From assembly GCA_009781005.1 (NCBI GenBank), contig WQYX01000020.1, forward strand, positions 1 to 59,627: a DNA stretch of 59,627 nucleotides, given 5' to 3'. Of this stretch, positions 26,594 through 35,906 are shown in pieces. The notes below the pieces were generated by a model. That model saw only the letters and a list, made by a program, of their open reading frames with translations, did no database searches and was not told the origin of the DNA. The translations under genes were made by a program, and so were the position numbers. Position 1 is the stretch's first letter; every line of letters starts with the position of its first letter. Source of the DNA: Polyangiaceae bacterium. Its GTDB lineage: Bacteria > Myxococcota_A > Polyangia > Polyangiales > Polyangiaceae.

Positions 26594-27253
26594 TTAGGCT
26601 GCGACCGCAGACAAGTTGACCTTCTGGCGGTTGTTGACGACGAGATTGAGTACCTGGACGCTCGCTTCGTTGATGTCGTCTTCAATCGCCTGGGTCTTGC
26701 CGTTGAGAAGGGCATAACCGACGAGCGAAACGAGGGCGACGATGAGGCCGAACGCGGTGCAGTTCATGGCCTCACTGATACCTTCAGCGAGGATGCGAGC
26801 CTTCTGGCTGGCGTCGACCGACTCACCCGAGACGGCACCGAAGCTCCGGATCAGACCTGAGACGGTGCCAAGGAGACCCGTGAGCATGGCGAGGTTCGCA
26901 AGGAGGGCGAGGTAACCCGTGCGCTTTGAAATCCTCGGGATCTCGCGCAGCGCGGCTTCATCCATCGAAGCCTGCACTTCTTCGTCGGAACGATTCACCT
27001 TGACGAGACCCGCTTGAACGATGCGCGCGAGAGGTGCGTTCGCTGCCGAGCACATCTTCACGGCTTTCGATACGTCCCCCGCGAGGATGCACTTCTGCAT
27101 CGTGGCGATGAAGACGTCCTTATTGATGGACGATCCGTAAAGATAATAGGCTCGCTCGCCGATGATTGCGACCGAGAAGACGAGCCACACGAGAATGACG
27201 GACATCATAATGAGGCCGCCGTCGTTGTAGTGCTTCCAGAGAGTGGCAAACAT
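26594..27253 (-). CDS. MotA/TolQ/ExbB proton channel family protein
   Basis: 219 residues from the ATG at 27253, preceded by AACGGAGCACAC. Three membrane segments: LIMMSVILVWLVFSVAIIGE (~14-33), YLALLANLAMLTGLLGTVSG (~120-140) and a third at LIVALVSLVGYALLN (~175-190), with the family GLLGTVSGLI signature. It forms the pentameric inner-membrane channel of Exb/Tol/Agl-type motors. One such gene followed by two ExbD-like genes resembles the aglRQS gliding motor of Myxococcus, but also its exb loci; the role cannot be settled here. Confidence 0.88.
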   Translation of the reverse strand: MFATLWKHYNDGGLIMMSVILVWLVFSVAIIGERAYYLYGSSINKDVFIATMQKCILAGDVSKAVKMCSAANAPLARIVQAGLVKVNRSDEEVQASMDEAALREIPRISKRTGYLALLANLAMLTGLLGTVSGLIRSFGAVSGESVDASQKARILAEGISEAMNCTAFGLIVALVSLVGYALLNGKTQAIEDDINEASVQVLNLVVNNRQKVNLSAVAA

Positions 27254-27799
27254 GTGTGCTCCGTTTCCTCCGTGATGATCGGGCTTCCATGCCCGCCTCA
27301 AACTTCGATGCTCCGTGCGCGTGTGTGCTGAAAGTATCGGTGACCTTCGCGACAAATTCAGAGCTGTGTGTTCGATGATTCGCTCTCCGCACGGTGTGGT
27401 GAAGCGAACCGCGAAATCTTCATATAGCGACGGACGATATCTTCTTGCACACGAATGACGCAAGCCTCGTGACGTTGTTCTTTTGCTGTTGCGCTCTCAT
27501 GTGCGGTTGGTAAAGCGCTCGAACCGTATTCGGAAGATGTGTTCCGACGTGTAGGGAGACGAGCCGAAGACCAGTGTCTCACGGGCCGAAGTCTGACGGG
27601 TTGGACCCGCGTCCGTCAATAGGGTTAGCAACAAAATGTTTCCCCTTCTGCGGCTCAAACGCCTGCGTTTTCACGCCTTTGAGGATTGTTGCAGTGACAC
27701 TGCAATTCATGAATTCCTGATTTTGTTCGAAATATGGAACGCCTCGGAATCACGAGGAACGACGTCTACTTCGGAGTTCCCAAAGGAAAGTATTCTAAT
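27254..27799. other. 546-base intergenic region between fumC and the Exb-like operon
   Basis: No gene supported. It must hold the promoter of the minus-strand Exb-like operon near 27260-27400. The 27630-27760 part is AT-rich and contains the double palindrome described at 27689-27715. Confidence 0.5.
27689..27715. promoter_or_regulatory. Two abutting palindromes, operator-like
   Basis: TTGCAGTGACACTGCAA (8-base arms, one central base) overlaps AATTCATGAATT (27704-27715). Both are perfect. They stand in otherwise featureless AT-rich DNA about 85 bases past the fumC stop and 435 bases upstream of the ExbB-like start. No T-run follows on either strand, so a protein-binding site is more likely than a terminator. 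Confidence 0.4.
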
Positions 27800-29185
27800 C
27801 TATGGCGCGATCATCGCTTCGGGTCTGACGTAGCGATCGAACTCCTCGGGTGTGACGAGCCCCATGGACACCGCGGCTTCCTTGAGTGTCATGTTCTTCT
27901 CGTGCGCGAGCTTGGCAACTTTCGCCGCCGCGTCGTAACCGATGGCGGGTGACAGCGCCGTGACGAGCATCAGCGAGTCGCTGAGGTGGTGCGCGATGAT
28001 CGCGCGATTGGGCTCGATGCCGACGACGCAGTGCTCACGAAAACTTTCGCATGCATCCGCGAGCAGCTCCACCGCCTCGAGCAGATTGTGGATGATCATT
28101 GGCTTGAAGACGTTGAGTTCAAGTTGGCCGCTCGCCGCCGCGATCCCAATGGCGACGTCGTTGCCCATGACGTGCGCCGAAACCATCGTGAGAGCTTCGG
28201 CCTGCGTTGGATTCACTTTGCCCGGCATGATGGAGCTGCCAGGTTCATTCGCCGGCAGAATCAGTTCACCGATGCCGGCGCGCGGGCCACTTGCGAGAAG
28301 CCGCACGTCGTTTCCGATTTTCATGCATGCCGTTGCCAAGAGACGCAACGCTCCGCTCACGTTCACGATCGCGTCGTGGCAAGCCAAGGCCGCGAATTTG
28401 TTGTCTGCCGTACGAAACCGAGTGCCCGTGAGATTCCCAATTTGCATCGCCACGCGCTCTGCCCATTGCGGATGCGAGTTGAGCCCCGTGCCCACCGCGG
28501 TTGCGCCGAGCGCGAGATCGAGGAGGTTTTCGCTCGCCTGCTCGATCCTCTTCTCCGCGAACCCGAGCTCGGCAGCCCACCCGCTCATCTCTTGACCGAG
28601 CGTGAGCGGTGTCGCGTCCATCAAGTGCGTGCGGCCGATCTTCACGATGTCTGCGAACGCGGCGCTCTTTGCTTCGACGGCTTCGCGAAGCGCGCGCACG
28701 ATCGGCAACAAGCGTTCATGGATACGTGCGTAGGCAGCGATGTGCATGACCGTTGGGAACACGTCGTTCGACGACTGCGACATGTTCACGTGGTCATTCG
28801 GATGAATGGATCCCTTGCTCCCGAGGGGCGTCCCAGAAAGTTCGTTCGCGCGGTTTGCAATGACTTCGTTTGCGTTCATGTTCGACTGCGTGCCGCTCCC
28901 CGTTTGCCAGACCACGAGCGGGAACTGATCATCGAGCTTGTTCGCAATGATTTCGTCTGCGGCGCGCGCGATGAGATTTGCAAGAGACGCGTCGAGCTTG
29001 CCGAGGTCGCGATTGACGAGCGCGGCAGCCTTCTTGACGATGCCGAACGCAACGATGACGGCCGGTGCAAAGCGATGTCCTCCGATGCGGAAGTTCTGGA
29101 GGCTGCGCTGCGTTTGCGCGCCCCAGTAACGATCCGCCGGGACGTTGACGGCGCCCATGCTGTCGGTTTCCACGCGATGCCCCAT
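27800..29185 (-). CDS. fumC: Fumarate hydratase, class II
   Basis: 461 residues. Interconverts fumarate and malate in the TCA cycle, no cofactor. Family motifs: [72 protein letters not shown] and the superfamily signature [11 protein letters not shown] with its catalytic Ser. The ATG at 29185 begins the conserved start; further upstream the frame only crosses a family A repeat. It diverges from transaldolase. Confidence 0.96.
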   Translation of the reverse strand: MGHRVETDSMGAVNVPADRYWGAQTQRSLQNFRIGGHRFAPAVIVAFGIVKKAAALVNRDLGKLDASLANLIARAADEIIANKLDDQFPLVVWQTGSGTQSNMNANEVIANRANELSGTPLGSKGSIHPNDHVNMSQSSNDVFPTVMHIAAYARIHERLLPIVRALREAVEAKSAAFADIVKIGRTHLMDATPLTLGQEMSGWAAELGFAEKRIEQASENLLDLALGATAVGTGLNSHPQWAERVAMQIGNLTGTRFRTADNKFAALACHDAIVNVSGALRLLATACMKIGNDVRLLASGPRAGIGELILPANEPGSSIMPGKVNPTQAEALTMVSAHVMGNDVAIGIAAASGQLELNVFKPMIIHNLLEAVELLADACESFREHCVVGIEPNRAIIAHHLSDSLMLVTALSPAIGYDAAAKVAKLAHEKNMTLKEAAVSMGLVTPEEFDRYVRPEAMIAP

Positions 29186-29207
29186 GCGCTGTCTTGCAGC
29201 AACCTTC

Positions 29208-29332
29208 AGACCGCTTTCGATTTGCCGCGATCTCATCGTTGGGGCCTGCGCTGCGGTCCTCAAAGCCGACCAAGGCTGTTCCGGTCCGCTGCTCGGCCCC
29301 GCCTCGACCTCGCGTCAACTTGAAAGCGGTCT
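29208..29332 (+). repeat. Family A quasi-palindromic repeat, copy 6 (reference copy)
   Basis: The most complete copy, 125 bp. The left end AGACCGCTTTCGATTTG and the reverse complement of the right end, AGACCGCTTTCAAGTTGACG, match in 14 of the first 17 bases. The inner halves also mirror each other (GGGGCCTGCGCTGCGG on the left; GGGGCCGAGCAGCGG from the right), so the whole element can fold into one long imperfect hairpin. It lies between divergent fumC and transaldolase. Confidence 0.92.
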
Positions 29333-29397
29333 TCGCGATACTCTCACCGGATGGTCTCGACATCCCGTCCGTGCGGGAGCTAAGGAGCCAATTCACG

Positions 29398-30363
29398 ATG
29401 AGCAAGAACTTCCTCGAGCAGCTCAAGGACATGACGGTGGTGGTCTCTGATACGGGAGACTTCAATTCCATTCAGGAGTTTCGTCCTCGCGACGCGACGA
29501 CGAATCCGTCGCTCATCGCGAGCGCCGCGGCCATGCCTGCTTATGCCAAGCTGACGGACGAAGCGCTTGCGTGGGCTCGCAAGGACGTCGATGGTGCCAA
29601 CGAAACCATTGCGGCGCGTACCGTGGATCGGCTCGCCATCGAGTTTGGCTTGCGCATTCTCCAGATCGTTCCCGGTCGCGTGTCGACGGAGGTAGACGCG
29701 CGACTGTCGTACGACACCAAAGCGAGCGTCGACAAAGCGCGGACGCTCATCTCCATGTACGAAGCCGCGGGTGCGAAGAGAGAGCGCATCCTCATCAAAC
29801 TCGCGTCAACGTGGGAAGGCATCCGCGCCGCTGAGATCCTCGAGAAAGAGGGGATCCACTGCAACATGACGTTGCTCTTCGGCATGCATCAGGCCGTGGC
29901 CGCCGCCGACGCGCACGCAACGCTCATCTCGCCGTTCGTGGGGCGCATCCTCGATTGGTACAAGAAGGATACGGGTCGCGCGAGCTACCCTTCGCACGAA
30001 GATCCCGGCGTCGTCAGCGTCACCAAGATCTATGAATACTACAAGCATCACGGCATCCAGACGGAGGTGATGGGCGCAAGCTTCCGCAACATGGGCGAGA
30101 TCACCGAGCTCGCCGGTTGTGATTTGCTCACGATTGCGCCAAGCCTCCTCGCCGAGCTCGAAGCCGCAACGGGCGAACTTCCGCGCAAGCTCGATCCCGC
30201 CAAGGCCAAGGCCAAGAGCATTCCGAAGATCGCAATGGATGAATCGACCTTCCGCGCGATGCACGATGCCGACCGCATGGCGAAAGACAAGCTCGCCGAA
30301 GGCATCGAGAACTTCAGCAAGGCGCTCGTCTCGCTCGAGAAGCAACTAGCTTCAAGGTTGTGA
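29398..30363 (+). CDS. tal: Transaldolase
   Basis: 321 residues. Transfers a dihydroxyacetone unit in the non-oxidative pentose phosphate pathway. The start ATG is preceded by AAGGAG. Key segments: [21 protein letters not shown], the Schiff-base lysine in [34 protein letters not shown] and [11 protein letters not shown]. The length is typical of TalB-type enzymes. It ends six bases before a family C repeat. Confidence 0.95.
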   Translation: MSKNFLEQLKDMTVVVSDTGDFNSIQEFRPRDATTNPSLIASAAAMPAYAKLTDEALAWARKDVDGANETIAARTVDRLAIEFGLRILQIVPGRVSTEVDARLSYDTKASVDKARTLISMYEAAGAKRERILIKLASTWEGIRAAEILEKEGIHCNMTLLFGMHQAVAAADAHATLISPFVGRILDWYKKDTGRASYPSHEDPGVVSVTKIYEYYKHHGIQTEVMGASFRNMGEITELAGCDLLTIAPSLLAELEAATGELPRKLDPAKAKAKSIPKIAMDESTFRAMHDADRMAKDKLAEGIENFSKALVSLEKQLASRL

Positions 30364-30368
30364 GGCGT

Positions 30369-30481
30369 CTTAAGCGGCCCCCTCCGCGCGTTCGCTTCGC
30401 TCACTGCGCGTGCTCCCCCTGGCCTCGTGCTCGTCAGGCGCGCAAAGCGCGCCTTCCTGCGCGCGGGACGGGGGAGCCCGT
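30369..30481 (+). repeat. Family C structured repeat, copy 1
   Basis: Begins CTTAAGCGGCCCCCTCCGCG and ends GACGGGGGAGCC. Three stems can form: an outer GCTCCCCC/GGGGGAGC, an inner GGCGCGC-AAA-GCGCGCC, and a 5' stem using CGCGC/GCGCG. The unpaired parts GTGCTCGTCAGGC and GCCTTCCTGCGC are identical or nearly so in copy 2 (51542-51655), while the stem bases change in a compensating way. It lies downstream of transaldolase. Confidence 0.75.
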
Positions 30482-30561
30482 GACTGCTGCGTCGTCGCAA
30501 GAGATGTCCTTTTCGAGATTTACAACAGGCTACACGATGGCGGTGCCTGTCGTATCGGCGC

Positions 30562-31314
30562 GTGAGCGCGTTGCGCGACCCGATCCGAGCGCAAAAGGAA
30601 TGCGTCGACGGGATGATCGGTTACTCTGCAACTTCCAAGGGCTATGCCAGTGGGTTCGAAGGCGCTGTCGCCTGGATCGACAATGTGTTGCCCACGAACG
30701 AGCAGATCCAGCAGGCCCTTCGCGTCGAAAGGAAGTTGTATCCCGAAATTGCGATCCGGGAACTGGTCGCGAATGCCCTGATCCATCAGGACCTTTCGAT
30801 CAGGGGAACTGGTCCTATGGTTGAAATATACACGGATCGCATCGAAGTAACGAATCCAGGCGTGCCGCTGATTGATCCGCAGCGTTTCATCGACTGCCCT
30901 CCGATGTCTCGCAATGAAAAGCTGGCTTCCTTTATGCGCCGAGTAAACATCTGCGAGGAGCGCGGGAGTGGCATTGATAAGGTTGTCGAGAGCGCTGAGG
31001 CCTTTCAGCTTCCCGCTCCGGACTTTCGCGTCCTTGAGCATCACACCCAGGCCGTGCTGTTCGCGCCGATGAGGTACGGCGACATGACGCAAGCGGAGCG
31101 TGTCAGGGCGTGCTACCAGCACGCTTGTCTGCAGTGGGTTTCGAACGTCAAGATGTCAAATGCGACGCTTCGGAAACGGTTCGGGATCGATGAGCACAAC
31201 TACCCGATGGTGTCGCGTGTGATTGCTGAGACCTTGGATGCGAAGCTTATCAAGCCGGCAGACCCCGACAGTAAGTCCAAGAAGCACGCACGATATGTGC
31301 CATTCTGGGCGTAG
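30562..31314 (+). pseudogene. Remnant of a Schlafen/AlbA_2-type ATP-binding regulator
   Basis: About 250 codons match the central and C-terminal parts of AlbA_2/HATPase_c_4 proteins: LYPEIAIRELVANALIHQDL, GTGPMVEIYTDRIEVTNPG, the G-box-like NICEERGSGIDKVVE, and a C-terminal winged helix ending KHARYVPFWA. The N-terminal DNA-binding AlbA_2 domain of 150-200 residues is absent. The frame breaks into unrelated sequence and a family C repeat just upstream. No good start precedes the homologous part. It is most likely a 5'-deleted gene. Confidence 0.65.
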
Positions 31315-31675
31315 GGTTTCTCGGAACCCAGTTACATAGACAGACCCCGAAAAAGCCCCACTTTTTGGCGATCCGAACACGAAGGAACCATCACAAGTCA
31401 CATAGCCATCACATAGAAAGCCCGAACGCGAAATGGCCTCGATGAGGTGATCGACCTAACTGCCGAAGTCGAACACGCGCGTCGGACACGCGAGCACGAA
31501 CTCGCACGCTACGATGGAACAACGTGCATGATCCACATATTCATGTTTGCACTGGCGGTATCAAAGACGGCATCTTGATGCCGCCGACGAACGGCAAGAC
31601 GCGTAACGTCAAGCTCGTACAGCAAGCGGTGCGCATGCTCTGGAACCATCCCCTTTCTAGGGTTTTCGTACGGCG
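31315..31675. other. Intergenic region with a short possible gene remnant
   Basis: No complete gene. A plus-strand frame near 31523-31660 reads HDPHIHVCTGGIKDGILMPP and continues ~20 codons in a protein-like way, but it has no clear start and runs into the neighbouring gene on the opposite strand. It may be a decayed piece of the same accessory patch as the upstream remnant. Confidence 0.3.
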
Positions 31676-32548
31676 TCAGCCGAGGGCGGTGCGCTTGTCG
31701 ATGGCGGAGTATTTGCCATTGGCATCGCGCTCGATGCGTGAAGCTGCGGTGGCGGGGTCGTGCGTGAAGAACGCCCAGCCGTGTTCTTGTCGAATGCGCT
31801 CGAGCATCGTCTGCTTCTCCTCAATGAGAAGTTCCGGGTAGCGGTCGTAGCCCATCGTGATCGGCAGATGTACCCACGGCGCGCCCGGAACCAAGTCGCC
31901 TAAGAACGTGATGGGGCCTGCGCTCCATCCCTCAATACGCGTGAGCATGAGTCCCGGCGTGTGCCCGTCGGAGAACGTGAAGGAGTAGTGCGGTCCGAGG
32001 ATCGTGCTGCGTGTGCCGCTCACGATCTCGAGCCGTCCGGTCTTCTCGAGGAGCGCGGGAAGCTCGGGGATGAAGGATGCGCGGTCTCGCGAGTGAGGAG
32101 ATTTCGCACGCGCGAAGGCGCGCTCGCTCACGACGTACGACGCGTTTGGAAACACGAGCTCGTGCGAGGCGCCCTCGCGGTATGCGGTAAGAAGTCCACC
32201 GACGTGATCGAAATGCATATGCGAGAGGACGACGACGTCGATGTCCGGTGCGGCGACGCCGAGCTTGGCAAGCGACTCGAGAAGGACGTGGCGATCTTCT
32301 TGGACACCGAAGCGCTCGCGAAGCTTTGGCTCGAAGAAGACGCCGACACCCGATTCGAAGAGCACGTTGCGCCCGCGCGCCTTCCCGGGCTCGGGATCTT
32401 CTTGCACGAGCAAGCAGCGGCATGCGAGCGGGATGCGATTGCGTTCATCCGGCGGTATCCATTTCTCCCAGACCGCGCGAGGGCAATTGCCAAACATGGC
32501 ACCGCCGTCGAGACGCTGCGTGTTGCCTTCCATCGAGTAAATTTGCAT
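31676..32548 (-). CDS. Metallo-beta-lactamase-fold hydrolase
   Basis: 290 residues, cytoplasmic (no signal peptide). The metal-binding motif HxHxDH is present as [10 protein letters not shown], followed by the later ligands in FSDGHTPG and FLGDLVPG and a terminal FTHDPATA. The family includes lactonases and related hydrolases; a quorum-quenching-type lactonase is one possibility but specificity is not visible. The ATG at 32548 begins the first beta strand. Confidence 0.88.
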   Translation of the reverse strand: MQIYSMEGNTQRLDGGAMFGNCPRAVWEKWIPPDERNRIPLACRCLLVQEDPEPGKARGRNVLFESGVGVFFEPKLRERFGVQEDRHVLLESLAKLGVAAPDIDVVVLSHMHFDHVGGLLTAYREGASHELVFPNASYVVSERAFARAKSPHSRDRASFIPELPALLEKTGRLEIVSGTRSTILGPHYSFTFSDGHTPGLMLTRIEGWSAGPITFLGDLVPGAPWVHLPITMGYDRYPELLIEEKQTMLERIRQEHGWAFFTHDPATAASRIERDANGKYSAIDKRTALG

Positions 32549-32648
32549 AACGCGACACCTTAGTTCGAAATGTCCGTGGCGTACCGAAAAACCTGAGCTA
32601 TGGCCGACGGGGATCGTTGTTTGGACGCCTTTGCGCTATATTGATCTC

Positions 32649-32882
32649 ATGGACGACGATGCAAAAGCCCGAGCACGTGCGCGCGCCGGATGGCCAGTCG
32701 TGAAGTTCAGCTTGAGGACGCAGGATGATCTCGCGTCGCCTCAAAATGTCTCTATGTCGCAGCGAGTGGCAATGGTTTGGGAGCTTACTCTCAACGCGTG
32801 GGCAATGACTGGCAATCCGCTCCCCACCTACACTCGCGCGACCATGCCGTGTCGCTTGATGAGACAACGTGAATCGTCCTGA
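32649..32882 (+). CDS. Small hypothetical partner of the nucleotidyltransferase
   Basis: 77 residues from the ATG at 32649. Motifs MVWELTLNAWAMTGNP and TRATMPCRLMRQRE are of a kind I associate with short proteins encoded ahead of nucleotidyltransferase genes. It overlaps the following gene by 14 bases, so the two are coupled. A toxin-antitoxin-like relationship is possible by analogy but not shown. Confidence 0.6.
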   Translation: MDDDAKARARARAGWPVVKFSLRTQDDLASPQNVSMSQRVAMVWELTLNAWAMTGNPLPTYTRATMPCRLMRQRESS

Positions 32883-33342
32883 ACTCAATGCGGATTTTAC
32901 CGATCTGCTCCAGTCGTTGCAGAATGCACGTGTTGAATTCGTCATCGTTGGCGCGCATGCCCTTGCGGCCCACGGTCTCCCGCGCGCCACGGGCGACCTA
33001 GATATCCTCGTTGAGCCAACACCGAAAAATGCGGTTTGTGTCATGAAGGCGCTTTGGGCTTTCGGAGCGCCGCTCGAGCAGCACGGTGTTACGAATTTGG
33101 ATTTTGAAAAAAACAATACTGTCTATCAAATGGGTCTCCCGCCGCGACGGGTCGATCTCATGACATCGATTTCGGGGGTTTCGTTCGAGGAAGCTCGAGC
33201 GACGCGTATTTGGGTCGAGCTCAAAGGCATGACGTTGCCCGTTCTTGGCCGTGATGCACTGTTGAAGAATAAGAGAGCATCGGGTCGGGCGAAGGATATC
33301 GTCGACGCGGATGCCCTTTCGAGACTCGACAGAAGAAGGTAG
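32869..33342 (+). CDS. Nucleotidyltransferase-fold protein
   Basis: 157 residues. The polymerase-beta-like core is visible: VEFVIVGAHALAAHG, then the paired aspartates in ATGDLDILVEP, and the third catalytic-type Asp in RRVDLMTSISG. Similar proteins occur as stand-alone nucleotidyltransferases and as toxin-like partners in defence loci (MNT or AbiEii-like). It overlaps the 77-residue gene upstream by 14 bases. Confidence 0.75.
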   Translation: MNRPELNADFTDLLQSLQNARVEFVIVGAHALAAHGLPRATGDLDILVEPTPKNAVCVMKALWAFGAPLEQHGVTNLDFEKNNTVYQMGLPPRRVDLMTSISGVSFEEARATRIWVELKGMTLPVLGRDALLKNKRASGRAKDIVDADALSRLDRRR

Positions 33343-33416
33343 CGGGTGCCGTGTCGAGGATCGAAGTTCGTCTCCCGCGATTGACGAACCGCGCTGCCCT
33401 CGCCTAGTTGGAGCGC

Positions 33417-34310
33417 ATGACCGAAGACGCCGTGGGCGCGAGCCGTGCGATTTCTCCTGAGGATCCCATTGCCGGAGTCAAACATATTGTCCTCGTGATG
33501 AGCGGCAAGGGCGGCGTCGGCAAGAGCACGACGGCGACCAATCTCGCGATGGCGCTCCATCGTCGCGGTCTGCGCGTCGGCCTCCTCGACGCCGACATTT
33601 ACGGGCCGTCCATCCCCACCATGTTCGGCATTGCAGGCCGCCCCATTTCAACGGACGGCAAGTCCATCGAGCCGCTCGAGCGATTCGGTATCAAGCTCAT
33701 GTCGATTGGATTTCTGCTCGACGATCCGAAGTCCGCCATCATCTGGCGCGGCCCCATGCTCCATGGTGCGCTTCAGCAATTCTTGAATGACGTCCATTGG
33801 GGCAAGCTCGATTTCCTCGTGCTCGATCTTCCACCGGGCACCGGCGATGTGGCTCTGACGATCTCGCAGCGCGCCACGGTTTCCGGCGCCGTCGTCGTCA
33901 CGACTCCTCAACAGGTGGCCACCGACGACGTCTTCAAAGCCATCTCCATGTGCAAAAAAGTGAATATCCAGGTTCTCGGCGTCATCGAGAATATGAGTTG
34001 GTTCATCGACACCGCGGGTGTGAAACACGAGCTCTTCGGATCGGGCGGCGGGCAGGCCGTCGCCGATTTCGCCGATGCGCCGCTGCTCGGACAGGTCCCC
34101 ATCGATCAGGCCGTGCGCGAATGGGGAGACAAGGGGACGCCGATCGTGCAGGCCGTTCCCGACGGCGTCCTCGCGAATGCTTTCACGAGCATTGCAGACA
34201 AACTCGTCGAGGTCGTGAGCGAACGCGCCAGCGCGGGCGAGGGTGTTGCCCCCGTCATCGATCGCAGCGGGGGAACCGGCGGAAAGCGCCGGTTACCTGT
34301 TACGAAATGA
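33417..34310 (+). CDS. Mrp/NBP35-like P-loop ATPase lacking the CxxC
   Basis: 297 residues from the ATG at 33417. Deviant Walker A GKGGVGKSTTATNLA, LLDADIYGPSIPTMFG, RGPMLHGALQQFL and LDLPPGTGDVALT are typical of Mrp/ApbC-type Fe-S cluster carriers. Two features differ: there is no N-terminal DUF59 domain, and the segment after IENMS reads WFIDTAGVKHELFG where carriers have a CxxC that ligates the bridging [4Fe-4S] cluster. The P-loop is intact, so ATPase function is likely but Fe-S carriage is doubtful. A stable hairpin (AACCGGCG/CGCCGGTT) lies over the last codons. Confidence 0.85.
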   Translation: MTEDAVGASRAISPEDPIAGVKHIVLVMSGKGGVGKSTTATNLAMALHRRGLRVGLLDADIYGPSIPTMFGIAGRPISTDGKSIEPLERFGIKLMSIGFLLDDPKSAIIWRGPMLHGALQQFLNDVHWGKLDFLVLDLPPGTGDVALTISQRATVSGAVVVTTPQQVATDDVFKAISMCKKVNIQVLGVIENMSWFIDTAGVKHELFGSGGGQAVADFADAPLLGQVPIDQAVREWGDKGTPIVQAVPDGVLANAFTSIADKLVEVVSERASAGEGVAPVIDRSGGTGGKRRLPVTK

Positions 34311-34412
34311 TGCAAGTTAGACAGTTCTCACCCGGAAACTGCTGCGCGCCGCAAAATCGTAACGTGAGGCCTTCCTCAAAATACTCCGAGTATTCCTCGG
34401 TCGGCCTTCCTA

Positions 34413-34447
34413 GCTTTGCGTCGCTCGCGACGTTTCCGGATGAGAAC
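34413..34447. repeat. Family D repeat, copy 2
   Basis: Same 35 bases as at 26517-26551, followed in both cases shortly by ATTGGTC. This copy lies in the 170-base leader between the Mrp-like and GlcD-like genes, 34 bases before the GlcD-like start. Confidence 0.8.
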
Positions 34448-34480
34448 GAATTAATTGGTCAAAGGTGCTATTGCAGCGCC

Positions 34481-35905
34481 GTGCTCATCGCTGCCCCTGA
34501 AGTCCGAATTCCCCCGCGTGACGCCGTCGAGCGTGCGCTCGTCGATCTCGATCGAACGCTCGGTCCGTCCAAGGTAGACACGTCCGAGACGGGTCGTCTC
34601 GCACATGCGAACGACGAGAGCGAAGCCACCGGGCGACTGCCCGACGCCGTCGTCTACGCAAAAGGACGCGACGACATCGCTGCGGTGCTCGCCATCGGCG
34701 AAAAGCACTGCGTGCCAATCACGCCTCGCGCGGGAGGTACGGGACGCACCGGCGGCGCCGTTCCCGTTGCCGGCGGCATCGTTCTCGCGACGCACACAAT
34801 GTCGAAGGTGCTCGAGATCAGCAAGACGGATTTGCTCGCCGTCGTCGAGCCGGGTGTGATCACCGACGAGTTCCACGCGGCGGTCGAAGCCGAGGGCCTC
34901 TTCTACCCGCCAGATCCGAACTCGCTGAAGACGTGCATGATCGGCGGCAACGTCGCGGAGAACGCCGGGGGACCGCGCGCCTTCAAGTACGGAGTCACGC
35001 GCGAGTACGTTCTCGGTCTCGAGACGTGCCTCATGGGCGGGCGCATCGTGCGCTCGGGCAAGCGCACGGTCAAAGGCGTAACCGGTTACGACGTTACGGC
35101 GCTCCTCATTGGAAGCGAAGGCACGCTCGGCGTCTTCAGCGAGATCACGTTGAAGCTCGTGCCGAAGCCCGACGAGCTCGCCACGATTCTCGCACTCTAC
35201 GCAGACGTGAGGCAGGCGGCCGATGCCGTGCAGCGGCTCATTGCGAACGGTCTCGTCCCGCGCTGTCTCGAGTTGATGGATGGCCCCACGCTCGACGCCA
35301 TTCGTAAGCAAGGCGTGCCCGTTGACGCGCGCGCGAACTCCATGCTGCTCATCGAGGTCGACGGCCTCGCGCTCGACGCCACGATCGAACGGCTCGCGGA
35401 CTCTCTCACGCAAGGTGGCGACGCGATCGATGTCGTCGCCGCGCAGGATGCCGCGCAGCGCGCCCGGCTCTGGGAGGCGCGCCGCATGCTCTCCCCAGCG
35501 ACACGAAAACTTGCAAAGTACAAGTTATCGGAGGACATCGTCGTTCCGCGCTCGAGGCTCGTCGACTTGTTCACCGAGGTCGAGCGCATCGGCGACGAAA
35601 CGGGCGTGCGCCACCTCACGTACGGACACGCGGGCGACGGCAACTTGCACGTGAACTTTCTCTGGAACGACGAGGCCGACAAACCGGCGGTCGACCGCGC
35701 GATCGATGCGCTCATGCATGCCACCGTTCGTCTCGGCGGCACGCTGACCGGCGAGCACGGCATCGGTGTTCTCAAGGCGGCGTACCTGCCGATCGAGCAG
35801 TCGCAGCAACTCATCACGTTGCAGCAGGATCTGAAACGCGTGTTCGATCCGAAGGGCCTTCTCAACCCCGGAAAAATTTTCCCCACGGGCCACACCGCCT
35901 GCTGA
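34481..35905 (+). CDS. FAD-linked oxidase of the GlcD/D-2-hydroxyacid dehydrogenase type
   Basis: 474 residues from a GTG; upstream in-frame codons overlap the Mrp-like gene and the family D repeat, so they are rejected. FAD-binding PCMH domain: VPITPRAGGTGRTGGAVPVA, EPGVITDEFH, NPNSLKT-type PPDPNSLKTCMIGGN and GLIGSEGTLGVFSEI-like ALLIGSEGTLGVF. The C-terminal domain has TYGHAGDGNLHVNF and LTGEHGIGVLKA. It oxidises a 2-hydroxyacid such as glycolate or lactate. GlcE and GlcF partners are not adjacent. A diverged family A element starts right after the stop. Confidence 0.9.
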   Translation: MLIAAPEVRIPPRDAVERALVDLDRTLGPSKVDTSETGRLAHANDESEATGRLPDAVVYAKGRDDIAAVLAIGEKHCVPITPRAGGTGRTGGAVPVAGGIVLATHTMSKVLEISKTDLLAVVEPGVITDEFHAAVEAEGLFYPPDPNSLKTCMIGGNVAENAGGPRAFKYGVTREYVLGLETCLMGGRIVRSGKRTVKGVTGYDVTALLIGSEGTLGVFSEITLKLVPKPDELATILALYADVRQAADAVQRLIANGLVPRCLELMDGPTLDAIRKQGVPVDARANSMLLIEVDGLALDATIERLADSLTQGGDAIDVVAAQDAAQRARLWEARRMLSPATRKLAKYKLSEDIVVPRSRLVDLFTEVERIGDETGVRHLTYGHAGDGNLHVNFLWNDEADKPAVDRAIDALMHATVRLGGTLTGEHGIGVLKAAYLPIEQSQQLITLQQDLKRVFDPKGLLNPGKIFPTGHTAC

Positions 35906-35906
35906 G

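Noticed and set aside
30651..30672. A possible tRNA T-loop (GGGTTCGAAGG)
   Set aside because: No cloverleaf or acceptor stem can be drawn around it, and it lies within the Schlafen-type coding remnant.
33797..34480. A long N-terminal extension of the GlcD-like gene overlapping the Mrp-like gene
   Set aside because: The extra ~228 codons are an out-of-frame reading of the Mrp-like gene plus a family D repeat.
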